From the NCBI GenBank assembly GCA_944324435.1, contig CALUWH010000023.1:1-32321 (forward strand): a stretch of DNA of 32,321 bases. Direction: 5' to 3'. The notes under the pieces are model-generated. The model saw nothing but the letters and a program-made list of their open reading frames with translations, was not told where the DNA came from and made no database searches. Below are positions 6,774-13,824 of this stretch, piece by piece (the first letter of the stretch is position 1; each line of letters starts with the position of its first letter). Source of the DNA: Candidatus Gastranaerophilales bacterium (lineage in GTDB: Bacteria; Cyanobacteriota; Vampirovibrionia; Gastranaerophilales; Gastranaerophilaceae). Both the position numbers and the translations under genes were made by a program.

Positions 6774-7841
6774 TTACCTTGTATTGTCTTTATTTTTTAA
6801 ACCATAAACAAAAAGAAGGATTTCTGCCACAGCTTTATATAGTTCCGGCGGAATCTGCTGATTCAAATCCACCATTCTAAAAATTGCCCTTGCAACCGGA
6901 GGATTATCAATAACCGGAACATTATGGTGAATTGCAATTTCAATAATCTTTTTTGCAATAAGCTCCGTACCTTTAGCCGTAACGGTCGGAGACTGCATTG
7001 TTTCAGCGTCATATTTAAGAGCACAGGCTACGTGGGTCGGATTTCTTACAACGAAATCCGCATCAGGCACGGAATCCATTGCACCACGCTGGAGCATCTG
7101 CATACGACGCTGACGCAAAGCAGCTTTTACATGAGGATCTCCTTCAGAGTTTTTGTATTCATCCTTTATCTCTTTAAAAGACATTTTTTGGTCTTTCAAA
7201 AATTTCCACTTCGTAACACCGTAATCCGCAGCTGCGATTATAAGAAACGCGATACAAGCCTTATAGATAAACTCTACTATTAATTTCCCAAATTCAATCA
7301 TTACCGCAAAGTGATTGTCAATTGCCGCAAGCATCAGAATACTCTCTAAATGCGCCTTATATACAGACCATCCCACAAGCCCCAGCACAGCAACTTTGAC
7401 AATATTTTTACCAAGTTCAAATAGTGTTTTTATCTGGAATAGATTCTTAAAATACTTCATAGGATTCAATTTATCCAGCTTTGGAACAAGAGGGGCTACC
7501 GCAACCAAAGGCCCAACCTGAATAAAATCACCCAGAATTGCAATAAATGCAGCAACAATTAAAACAGAGCCGATTATTGCAACCGCAGGAATCAACGAAA
7601 CCGTCAGCATATAAGGATATCCTATAGTTGACAAATGCTGGTTCGGAATCTGCTCATATAAAGTTCGAAAAAGCCCTACAATAAGTTTCCACATTACAGG
7701 GGCTAACATATTAATAAAAGTAAACATTACAAGAAGAGACAATGCAACAGACACGTCTTTGGATTTTACAACCTGCCCCTCTTTTCTGGCTCTTTCTAAT
7801 TTTTGGGGCGTAGCATCAAATTGTTTATCTTCATCACCCAT
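6774..7841 (-). CDS. flhB: Flagellar type III export protein FlhB
   Basis: A 355-residue export-gate component that switches substrate class from rod/hook to filament. The N-terminus has the family signature DATPQKLERARKEGQVVKS (9-27). Four hydrophobic segments follow, at about 30-60, 80-105, 145-172 and 185-208. The cytoplasmic domain carries the NPTH self-cleavage site, Asn267-His270, within DFVVRNPTHVACALKYD. The related injectisome SctU family has the same fold and NPTH, but the neighbouring sigma factor and flagellin favour the flagellar version. No fliP, fliQ, fliR or flhA is present here, so flagellar genes are scattered. There is no strong Shine-Dalgarno sequence before the ATG. It is probably transcribed together with the downstream sigma-factor gene. 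Confidence 0.94.
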   Translation of the reverse strand: MGDEDKQFDATPQKLERARKEGQVVKSKDVSVALSLLVMFTFINMLAPVMWKLIVGLFRTLYEQIPNQHLSTIGYPYMLTVSLIPAVAIIGSVLIVAAFIAILGDFIQVGPLVAVAPLVPKLDKLNPMKYFKNLFQIKTLFELGKNIVKVAVLGLVGWSVYKAHLESILMLAAIDNHFAVMIEFGKLIVEFIYKACIAFLIIAAADYGVTKWKFLKDQKMSFKEIKDEYKNSEGDPHVKAALRQRRMQMLQRGAMDSVPDADFVVRNPTHVACALKYDAETMQSPTVTAKGTELIAKKIIEIAIHHNVPVIDNPPVARAIFRMVDLNQQIPPELYKAVAEILLFVYGLKNKDNTR

Positions 7842-7927
7842 TGGCTTGCTTTCGTCGGATTTTCTACATTATTATTCTATCATAAACTTATGTTTTATTG
7901 TACAATAATATATATAAGGAGTGATAA

Positions 7928-8224
7928 ATGAAAAATCTACTATTTATAATATTATCAGCACTATCTGTTTCTGCCGCCGGTTATTCATTTTTGTATATGA
8001 GCGTAAAAACAGCTTCTGCAATAATATTTCTATGCGGTTTAATGCTTGGAATATTCATTATGAATATAAAACTTAATTCCAAGAATGACAGAATTAATTC
8101 GTACAAAAGAGAGCTCGAAAAAGAATCTATTGCAAGCACTGAAAGCTCTTCCAGAGTAAAAGTCTTAGAATCAAAAATCGAAGTCCTTGAAAAGGCTTTG
8201 GAAAATGCTCTAAATAAGAAATAA
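7928..8224 (+). CDS. Small membrane protein with a coiled coil (LapA-like layout)
   Basis: A 98-residue protein of unknown function. It has two membrane segments, about 4-20 and 29-48, followed by a charged heptad-rich tail (50-98, including VKVLESKIEVLEKALENAL) that should form a coiled coil in the cytosol. This layout resembles LapA-domain proteins, but I see no decisive motif. A good ribosome binding site (AAGGAG) precedes the ATG. It is divergent from flhB with 86 bases between and lies 63 bases before clpP, which has its own promoter. Confidence 0.8.
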   Translation: MKNLLFIILSALSVSAAGYSFLYMSVKTASAIIFLCGLMLGIFIMNIKLNSKNDRINSYKRELEKESIASTESSSRVKVLESKIEVLEKALENALNKK

Positions 8225-8232
8225 AAACAATC

Positions 8233-8261
8233 TTGCACACATCATAACTTTATTGTAAAAT
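8233..8261 (+). promoter_or_regulatory. Sigma-70-type promoter of clpP
   Basis: TTGCAC at 8233-8238, a 17-base spacer and TAAAAT at 8256-8261. Transcription would start near 8268, giving a 20-base leader with AAGGAG before the ATG at 8288. No CIRCE or CtsR-type operator is visible. Confidence 0.6.
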
Positions 8262-8287
8262 AATGTTAAGATTGCAAGGAGAGATTT

Positions 8288-8893
8288 ATGGATTATAAGA
8301 AAATACTAAGTTACGTTCCGACGGTTATTGAATCCTCATCAAGAGGAGAAAAGTCTTTTGATATTTTTTCAAGACTTCTGAGAGAAAGAATCATCTTTTT
8401 AGGAACTGAAATTGATGACGATGTTGCAAATTCCGTTGTAGCACAACTGCTGCTTTTAGACAGCGAAAACCCCGAAAAAGATATAATGTTGTATATTAAC
8501 TCTCCGGGCGGTGTAATCACTGCCGGCATGGCAATTTATGATACTATGAACTTAATTAAGGCAGACGTACAAACCATTTGTCTTGGAGAGGCTGCCTCAA
8601 TGGGTGCATTTTTACTTTCAGCCGGCGCTAAAGGTAAAAGAATGGCTCTTCCGAGTGCAAGGATAATGATTCACCAGCCTCTGGGCGGTGCAAAAGGTCA
8701 GGCTACCGATATTGAACTTGAAGCAAAAGAAATTCTTAGAATGAAAGATATGTTAATCGGTATTATGGCAGAAAATTCAGGCCAGCCTTTTGAAAAAGTT
8801 AAAGAGGACTGCGAGCGTGACCACTATCTTTCAGCAGCAGAAGCAGTAGAATACGGTCTGATAGATAAGGTTGTAACCTCAACCGGAGAATAA
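8288..8893 (+). CDS. clpP: ATP-dependent Clp protease proteolytic subunit
   Basis: A 201-residue serine peptidase that forms the tetradecameric chamber fed by ClpX, ClpC or ClpA for protein turnover. The full triad is visible: Ser104 in [11 protein letters not shown], His129 in MIHQPLGG and Asp178 in [12 protein letters not shown]. The oxyanion-loop motif NSPGG is at 71-75. Length is standard. A short N-terminal propeptide is possible, since the first 20 residues vary in this family. Neither tig nor clpX is adjacent, unlike the common tig-clpP-clpX order, so clpP is a single gene here with its own promoter and terminator. Confidence 0.97.
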   Translation: MDYKKILSYVPTVIESSSRGEKSFDIFSRLLRERIIFLGTEIDDDVANSVVAQLLLLDSENPEKDIMLYINSPGGVITAGMAIYDTMNLIKADVQTICLGEAASMGAFLLSAGAKGKRMALPSARIMIHQPLGGAKGQATDIELEAKEILRMKDMLIGIMAENSGQPFEKVKEDCERDHYLSAAEAVEYGLIDKVVTSTGE

Positions 8894-8914
8894 TAAATTT
8901 AGTTTAATAAATAG

Positions 8915-8946
8915 AAAGGGCAGGTCATATCTGTCCTTTTTATTTT
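8915..8946 (+). terminator. Intrinsic terminator after clpP
   Basis: AAAGGGCAG (8915-8923) pairs with CTGTCCTTT (8931-8939), nine pairs including one G:U, followed by a T-rich run. Confidence 0.75.
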
Positions 8947-8994
8947 ACTTGCTTTTTGAAACTCTTCATACTAGAATGTTGCTAATATGTGTAA

Positions 8995-9040
8995 CCGGGT
9001 CGGAATTAAAAACCTTACCGGAGTAATATAAATTAAGGAG
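8995..9040 (+). promoter_or_regulatory. metK leader with hairpin and possible anti-Shine-Dalgarno
   Basis: CCGG at 8995-8998 can pair with CCGG at 9018-9021, with an inner GG/CC, enclosing an A-rich loop. The base CCTTA (9013-9017) sits in this hairpin but is also complementary to TAAGG (9034-9038), part of the metK ribosome binding site AAGGAG. The two pairings compete, which is how translational switches work. No known SAM riboswitch consensus was recognised. The fold is short and the case rests on inspection only. Confidence 0.3.
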
Positions 9041-9049
9041 AAAATCATT

Positions 9050-10321
9050 ATGACATCAAAAAATTTTTTGTTTACTTCTGAATCAGTAACAGAAGGCCAC
9101 CCCGACAAAGTTTGCGACCAGATTTCTGACGCAATTCTTGATGAATTTTTAACCAAAGATCCGCAATCAAGAGTTGCTGCTGAAACTACCGCAACAACAG
9201 GCATGGTATTAGTTTGCGGTGAAATCACATCAAATTGTTATGTAGATATACCGCACGTTGTAAGAAGAACCGTAAGAAATATCGGGTACGCTGGTTCTGC
9301 CGGCGGCGGTTTCGATTGTGATACCTGTGCCGTATTAACAAGTATTGATGAACAGTCTGTTGATATTGCAGGCGGTGTTAATAAAGCTCTTGAAAGCAGA
9401 AGCGAAAACGCTGATACATCATCAAGCGAAACCGATAATATTGGAGCTGGTGATCAGGGAATTATGTTCGGCTTTGCCTGTAACGAAACTCCAGAATTAA
9501 TGCCACTTCCGATTAGCTTGGCGCACAAGTTGTCATACAGACTTGCTCAAGTTAGAAAAGAAGGTATTTTAACTTACCTGAGACCGGATGGAAAATCTCA
9601 AGTTACGGTTGAATACGTTGACGGTAAACCTTCAAGAATACATACAATTCTTATTTCAACACAGCACGCTGCTGAAATCAACGGTATCAGCGACAATTCT
9701 AAAATCCAGGCGATAATCAGTCAGGATTTGCAGCATTGTGTTATAGACTATGTTTTTGAAAAAGAATCCATAAAACCTGATTCAGAAACAAAAATCTTAA
9801 TCAACCCATCAGGAAGATTCGTTGTCGGCGGCCCTCAAGGCGATTCAGGTTTGACAGGAAGAAAAATCATCGTTGATACATACGGCGGTTATTCTCGTCA
9901 CGGCGGCGGAGCTTTCTCAGGTAAGGATCCTACAAAGGTTGACCGCTCAGCTGCTTACGCTGCAAGATATGTTGCAAAAAATATTGTTGCAGCAGGACTT
10001 GCTGAAAAGTGTGAAATTGAATTAGCTTATGCAATCGGTGTTGCAGAACCTGTTTCAATTTTTGTTGATACTTTTGGTACAGGAAGAATTGCTGACGACG
10101 AAATTTCAAAAATCGTCCGTTCAAACTTCGACTTGAGACCGGCTGCTATTATTGCAAACTTTGATTTAAGAAATCTGCCTGCTAAAAACGGCGGTAAATT
10201 CTATCAGAAACTCGCAGCATACGGTCATGTCGGACGTACTGATTTGAATCTTCCTTGGGAACAGTTAGACAAGGTAGAAGATATAAAAAAGTCCGCATCT
10301 AGCGTCTGCGCTTTATGCTAA
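9050..10321 (+). CDS. metK: S-adenosylmethionine synthetase
   Basis: A 423-residue enzyme that makes S-adenosylmethionine from methionine and ATP. Visible motifs are GHPDK (16-20, ATP site), [16 protein letters not shown] (132-147, the family signature) and [19 protein letters not shown] in the C-terminal half, which binds the triphosphate and metal. Slightly longer than the roughly 384-residue E. coli enzyme, as in cyanobacteria and Gram-positives. AAGGAG precedes the ATG at good spacing. It stands alone between the clpP terminator and its own terminator, and its leader may have regulatory structure. Confidence 0.98.
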   Translation: MTSKNFLFTSESVTEGHPDKVCDQISDAILDEFLTKDPQSRVAAETTATTGMVLVCGEITSNCYVDIPHVVRRTVRNIGYAGSAGGGFDCDTCAVLTSIDEQSVDIAGGVNKALESRSENADTSSSETDNIGAGDQGIMFGFACNETPELMPLPISLAHKLSYRLAQVRKEGILTYLRPDGKSQVTVEYVDGKPSRIHTILISTQHAAEINGISDNSKIQAIISQDLQHCVIDYVFEKESIKPDSETKILINPSGRFVVGGPQGDSGLTGRKIIVDTYGGYSRHGGGAFSGKDPTKVDRSAAYAARYVAKNIVAAGLAEKCEIELAYAIGVAEPVSIFVDTFGTGRIADDEISKIVRSNFDLRPAAIIANFDLRNLPAKNGGKFYQKLAAYGHVGRTDLNLPWEQLDKVEDIKKSASSVCALC

Positions 10322-10342
10322 AAATAAAAATTTACAACAAAG

Positions 10343-10367
10343 AGTCGGGAGGTATCCCGACTTTTTG
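10343..10367 (+). terminator. Intrinsic terminator after metK
   Basis: AGTCGGGA and TCCCGACT form a perfect 8-bp stem around GGTA, followed by TTTTG and further T's. Confidence 0.9.
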
Positions 10368-10512
10368 TTTTTAGAACGGTTTGCTTCTTGAATTCGCCCA
10401 ATAGACTATGTAAATAAATGTAACAATTTATAAAAAAAACGCAATTATAACTCAAAAAGAAACTTTATATATATAACAGTATATACAAGATGATATTAAA
10501 GAAAGGATAAAT

Positions 10513-10695
10513 ATGAGTACAGAAGCAGTAAGCAGTTCAGGGCCAGCACCAATATGGGCAAGAGCAGAAGAAGATCGTAAGGATGTATCGGTCCCTGCAT
10601 ATTATCAAGAACTACAATCAGGCAGCGCCTGGGACGTTGCCAAAAAACATCCGGGACTTGAAAATTCTCTTACAGGGGGAGCTTCTATCTGGTAA
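10513..10695 (+). CDS. Unknown 60-residue protein
   Basis: A short gene that I judge real because it has a ribosome binding site (GAAAGGAT) before the ATG and is framed by the metK terminator upstream and a perfect terminator downstream. The protein has no cysteine, signal peptide or membrane segment. It is rich in Ser, Pro and Ala near the start, has a middle of mixed charge (ARAEEDRKDVSVPAYYQELQ) and ends in GGASIW. I do not recognise the family. The next gene begins only 23 bases after the downstream terminator and has no clear promoter of its own, so partial read-through may feed the acetyltransferase. Confidence 0.6.
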   Translation: MSTEAVSSSGPAPIWARAEEDRKDVSVPAYYQELQSGSAWDVAKKHPGLENSLTGGASIW

Positions 10696-10714
10696 TTGGA
10701 CTGGAGGATTTATT

Positions 10715-10753
10715 AAAAGCGGAATTTTGATTAATCAAAATTCCGCTTTTTTG
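10715..10753 (+). terminator. Strong intrinsic terminator
   Basis: A perfect 16-bp stem, AAAAGCGGAATTTTGA (10715-10730) with TCAAAATTCCGCTTTT (10735-10750), around TTAA and followed by T's. It separates the 60-residue gene from the acetyltransferase gene. Confidence 0.93.
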
Positions 10754-10776
10754 ATACAATATTTGAGGAGGTTTGT

Positions 10777-11328
10777 ATGGAAGAATTTAACAAAATGATA
10801 GCCGGAGAAGCTTACTATCCTATGACAGGTTATCTCATCGGATTAAGGGACAAGGCGAGAGAAACTATTGCAGATTTTAATCTTGAAAAAGAAGCTTCTA
10901 AACGGTCTGACATAATAAAAAAACTGTTTAAAAAAGTCGGCGAAGGATGCTACATAACACCGACCTTTTTTTGCGATTACGGCTGCAATATCGAATTGGG
11001 AGAGCGAGTATATTTTAATGCCAACTGTGTTGTTCTTGACTGCGCCCCCGTTATAATAGGGAGTGATACCTTTATCGGACCAAATACCCAGCTTTATACA
11101 CCTGTTCATCCTCTGGATTACAAGACAAGAAATACTTTTATTGAAAGTGCAAAACCAATTAAGATAGGAAAGAATTGCTGGCTTGGGGGAAGTGTTATTG
11201 TTTTGCCCGGAGTAACGATAGGTGATGGTTGTGTAATCGGTGCCGGTGCCGTTGTTACCAAAGATATTCCGGACAACTCGCTTGCTGTCGGCAATCCTGC
11301 AAAAGTTATCAGAACTATTGAACAATAA
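10777..11328 (+). CDS. Maltose/galactoside O-acetyltransferase family protein
   Basis: A 183-residue left-handed beta-helix acyltransferase of the LacA/Maa family, which moves acetyl from acetyl-CoA to a sugar hydroxyl. The N-terminal MEEFNKMIAGEAYY matches the family's Mac domain. Hexapeptide repeats run from about residue 70 to the end (IELGERVYF, VIIGSDTFIGPN, IKIGKNCWLGG, VTIGDGCVIGAGAVV). His111 in YTPVHPLDY is the expected catalytic base, and the C-terminus GNPAKVIR is typical. GAGGAGG before the ATG is a strong ribosome binding site. The true acceptor sugar cannot be told from the sequence. It converges with the symporter gene. Confidence 0.9.
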   Translation: MEEFNKMIAGEAYYPMTGYLIGLRDKARETIADFNLEKEASKRSDIIKKLFKKVGEGCYITPTFFCDYGCNIELGERVYFNANCVVLDCAPVIIGSDTFIGPNTQLYTPVHPLDYKTRNTFIESAKPIKIGKNCWLGGSVIVLPGVTIGDGCVIGAGAVVTKDIPDNSLAVGNPAKVIRTIEQ

Positions 11329-11371
11329 ACCCAATAAACGGACAACGGGAATTAGCAGGCGTAACTTCAGG

Positions 11372-12841
11372 CTAACGCAATAATCCGGCTATTCTGCCGC
11401 CAACTTGATAGCGTTCGCAATAGCGCTTTAATTCTTTTACAACAACATTAGAAAGAGCAAAGACCGCTATTAAATTAGGAACTGCAAGGAAAAGAGTTAC
11501 TGCATCCGAAAGATTAATAATACTTTTAAAATTCATCGCAGAGCCTGCAATAATACATACACAATAAATTGCCTGAAAAGTTCTTGTTTTCCAAATACTG
11601 TCACCGAACAAGAAGTTCCACGCTTTAAGTCCATAGTATGAACCGCAAAGCATTGTTGATAGAACAAAACAGCTTGCCATTATTGTTAAAATTATAGGAT
11701 AGAAAGGACAAATTGTTCCAAAAGCTTTTGAAGTAAGTTCTATTCCTGCAATTCCGTCCACATTTAAATAAACTTTTGAAACTACTATTACAAACGCTGT
11801 TGCAACACCAACGATTACTGTATCCACGAAAGGCTGAAGCATTGCAATAAAGGCTTGCGCTACAGGTTTATTTGTATTCACTGCCGAAAACGCTATAGGT
11901 GCCGTTCCCAAACCGGATTCATTTGCAAACATTGCACGCCTGAATCCCCACAACATGCACGCAAACGCCCCTCCTGTCATTGCTCTTGGTGAAAACGCTT
12001 CTTTTAGAATTAAAACCAGAGTTTCCGGTAAATGATGAATGTTTACAATGCAGACTAAAAACGCACTCAGAACATATAGGGAGCACATTACAGGGGTAAC
12101 CTTAGAAGTAAATTTTCCGATTGCTTTAATACCGCCAATTATAGTAAACCAGGTAATAACCGCAACAATAACCCCCAAAATCCATCCGTTATTTGCAAAA
12201 ATACTATGTTCTCCCCCAGTTACCTCTGTAAACTGCGCAGTCATAGCATTAATCTGAAACAGATTCCAGCCGCCTATCATTGCAAAAATACAACATATCG
12301 CATAAGTTTTTGCAAGAAAAGGTGCAAACTTTTGTGAATATTTACCTCTTAAACCTGCCGGAATATAGTACATAGGCCCTCCTGAGACAGTACCGTCCGG
12401 ATTTGTTTTGCGAAATTTCACACCAAGCAGCACCTCAGAAAATTTGAGAGCCATTGAAAATAATCCGGCGATTATCATCCAGAAAATTACTCCCGGACCG
12501 CCAATTGATACCGCTGCTGCGGAGCCTGCCACATTACCGATACCGGCAGACGCGGATATTGTTGCACTTAGGGCCTGAAAAGAAGATAATTCCCCCTTTT
12601 TTTTCCGCTGGTACCCGTTGGTTTTGTGCTTATAGTTATTTGTTATAAGTTTAACCGCGTGCTTAAACCCCCAAATGCCTATAAAACCTGTTCTCATCGT
12701 AAAATAAACAGCAGCCGCAATCAGTAGTGCAACAAGAAACTCAACCTTTACTCCATCTATTGTGACATAAGAAAAGATAATACCTGAAACCTTGTCTGCT
12801 ACAGGCGATAATAAGCTATCTATTACGGCATCCAAATTCAT
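11372..12841 (-). CDS. Sodium:alanine/glycine symporter (AGCS family)
   Basis: A 489-residue inner-membrane transporter of the AGCS (AlsT/DagA) family that imports alanine or glycine with sodium. It has about ten to eleven hydrophobic helices. Family signatures are visible in TMRTGFIGIWGFKHAVKLI near residue 50, SASAGIGNVAGSAAAVSIGG near 110, GPGVIFWMIIAGLFSMALKF just after it, and FRRAMFANESGLGTAPIAF near 300. Length is normal. The gene has no Shine-Dalgarno sequence; a promoter at 12848-12877 would start the message on or beside the ATG. It is divergent from the riboswitch operon, with abutting -35 elements. Confidence 0.95.
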   Translation of the reverse strand: MNLDAVIDSLLSPVADKVSGIIFSYVTIDGVKVEFLVALLIAAAVYFTMRTGFIGIWGFKHAVKLITNNYKHKTNGYQRKKKGELSSFQALSATISASAGIGNVAGSAAAVSIGGPGVIFWMIIAGLFSMALKFSEVLLGVKFRKTNPDGTVSGGPMYYIPAGLRGKYSQKFAPFLAKTYAICCIFAMIGGWNLFQINAMTAQFTEVTGGEHSIFANNGWILGVIVAVITWFTIIGGIKAIGKFTSKVTPVMCSLYVLSAFLVCIVNIHHLPETLVLILKEAFSPRAMTGGAFACMLWGFRRAMFANESGLGTAPIAFSAVNTNKPVAQAFIAMLQPFVDTVIVGVATAFVIVVSKVYLNVDGIAGIELTSKAFGTICPFYPIILTIMASCFVLSTMLCGSYYGLKAWNFLFGDSIWKTRTFQAIYCVCIIAGSAMNFKSIINLSDAVTLFLAVPNLIAVFALSNVVVKELKRYCERYQVGGRIAGLLR

Positions 12842-12847
12842 AAGACT

Positions 12848-12877
12848 ATTTTACTACAAACTTGAAAATTTTGTTAA
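12848..12877 (-). promoter_or_regulatory. Promoter of the symporter gene, predicted leaderless
   Basis: On the minus strand, TTAACA (plus 12872-12877), an 18-base spacer and TAAAAT (plus 12848-12853), then six bases to the ATG at 12841. Start of transcription would coincide with the start codon. Confidence 0.5.
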
Positions 12878-12906
12878 TTGTGTACTAAAGTCAATTGTGT
12901 TATAAA
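12878..12906 (+). promoter_or_regulatory. Promoter of the riboswitch transcript
   Basis: TTGTGT at 12878-12883, a 17-base spacer and TATAAA at 12901-12906. Transcription would start near 12913, just before the riboswitch-like element. The -35 directly abuts that of the opposite symporter promoter. Confidence 0.5.
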
Positions 12907-12920
12907 TAAATTAAAACTAA

Positions 12921-12987
12921 ATACGAGGAAACTACGGTGGAAATCCGTGACTGTACCGCAGCCGTTAAAGCCGGAATACTTCAGGGA
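12921..12987 (+). promoter_or_regulatory. Cobalamin-riboswitch-like element (compact form)
   Basis: The order of conserved blocks matches the adenosylcobalamin aptamer core: GAGGAAAC, then CGGTGGAAATCCG, then GACTGTACCGCAGCCGT, then AAGCCGGAATACTTC, which resembles the B12 box. The region between the ACTGT-like block and the B12 box is only a few bases, so the peripheral helices of the full form are missing, as in short variants. Two weaker hairpins lie between it and the first gene: GCCC/GGGC near 13036-13055 and 13079-13105. I infer control of the 13156-15313 genes by a B12 derivative. How it switches, by termination or translation, is not evident. Confidence 0.65.
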
Positions 12988-12992
12988 TAAAT

Positions 12993-13008
12993 GGGTAAAG
13001 GGGTAAAA
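12993..13008 (+). repeat. Tandem octamer GGGTAAAG/GGGTAAAA
   Basis: Two head-to-tail eight-base units just after the riboswitch-like element. The same GGGGTAAA unit appears in other intergenic regions, including three near-perfect copies at 27821-27844 on the other strand. Confidence 0.6.
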
Positions 13009-13155
13009 TAAATACAACATAGAAATAAGTAAAAAGCCCGATATATAAGAAGGGCAAACCTCTTTATTTTATCCGAAATGCAACACTGCGAGTTACAGTA
13101 TTGCATAGAGCTTTTCTTTGTTGCGGTAAAACTCGGCATAGAAAGGTTTTTTATT

Positions 13156-13824
13156 ATGCCTGCAGCAAATATTAATAATGTAAAAAGCGGACTCTGTCCT
13201 CACGGAATGTCACCGGGCGCCTGCCCTGTTTGTTCGGGAATGGGAGGCGGAGGAAGCCGTGTGGGAGAAAGACCCCAAAAAGCCGGAGAATGGAGTTATC
13301 ATCATTGTGCAATGGTAGGTGCAATGATGAAGGCAAGAGCACAAAGGATTGAAAACCACGAAAAGAATCTTTTGGCACATGCAGAAGCTCTTTTGAAATT
13401 TCAACAAAATCTGGAGAAAATGACACAGAAAATGATTGATTTTGCAAATCAAATTTCAAAAAGCTTTATTTTAAAACCTGTTGCATTTACAATAAAGAAT
13501 ATCGTAGTTCCAATTATCAATACTATTAGAAATATTCCGAATATTATTTCTAATCTGAACCAGATAAAACAGAGATTTGTTGATATACAAGACAAATTGA
13601 ATGCGCTGTTTGGGGAGGCCAAGGCCTTTGTTGAAAAGAAAATTTCAGAATTTATAAGTTCTGTAAAATCAAAGTTTGAGGACATCTTCAAGATTTTTAA
13701 AAAGAATAACACAGAAGATGACGATACAAAAATTGATGATGACAAAAGGATTTTTAATCTGAAGAAAGTTTTAAGAAAACTCTGGAAGAAAAGGGATGAT
13801 ACAGAAGATAAATCAGGATCTTGA
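13156..13824 (+). CDS. Unknown Cys/His-rich protein, first gene after the cobalamin-type riboswitch
   Basis: A 222-residue protein of unknown function. The start at 13156 is chosen because AGAAAGG lies nine bases upstream; the frame is open back to 13078, but that stretch is leader. Near the N-terminus is a compact metal-binding-like motif, LCPHGMSPGACPVCSG (13-28: Cys14, His16, Cys23, Cys26), then a glycine stretch and YHHC (48-51). Residues 60-105 are helical and coiled-coil-like. Residues 106-135 are hydrophobic but not a clear membrane span. The rest is amphipathic and ends in an acidic-basic tail. There is no signal peptide. The membrane-protein gene at 13796 overlaps its end, so the two form an operon. 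A zinc-binding role for the N-terminus is inference. Confidence 0.8.
   Translation: MPAANINNVKSGLCPHGMSPGACPVCSGMGGGGSRVGERPQKAGEWSYHHCAMVGAMMKARAQRIENHEKNLLAHAEALLKFQQNLEKMTQKMIDFANQISKSFILKPVAFTIKNIVVPIINTIRNIPNIISNLNQIKQRFVDIQDKLNALFGEAKAFVEKKISEFISSVKSKFEDIFKIFKKNNTEDDDTKIDDDKRIFNLKKVLRKLWKKRDDTEDKSGS

Noticed and set aside
6774-7841. Injectisome SctU rather than FlhB
   Set aside because: No injectisome genes are nearby, while a FliA-type sigma factor and flagellin are.
8941-9049. SAM-I riboswitch before metK
   Set aside because: The leader is too short and lacks the SAM-I core; only a small hairpin with a possible anti-Shine-Dalgarno is visible.
10843-11334. 163-codon open frame on the minus strand inside the acetyltransferase
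   Set aside because: It is the reverse reading of hexapeptide repeats, with no start signal.
12039-12257. Plus-strand open frame within the symporter gene
   Set aside because: It is antisense to a clear AGCS transporter and has no ribosome binding site.
13078-13155. Earlier start for the Cys/His-rich protein
   Set aside because: No ribosome binding site; the stretch forms a leader hairpin, and AGAAAGG is placed for the ATG at 13156.
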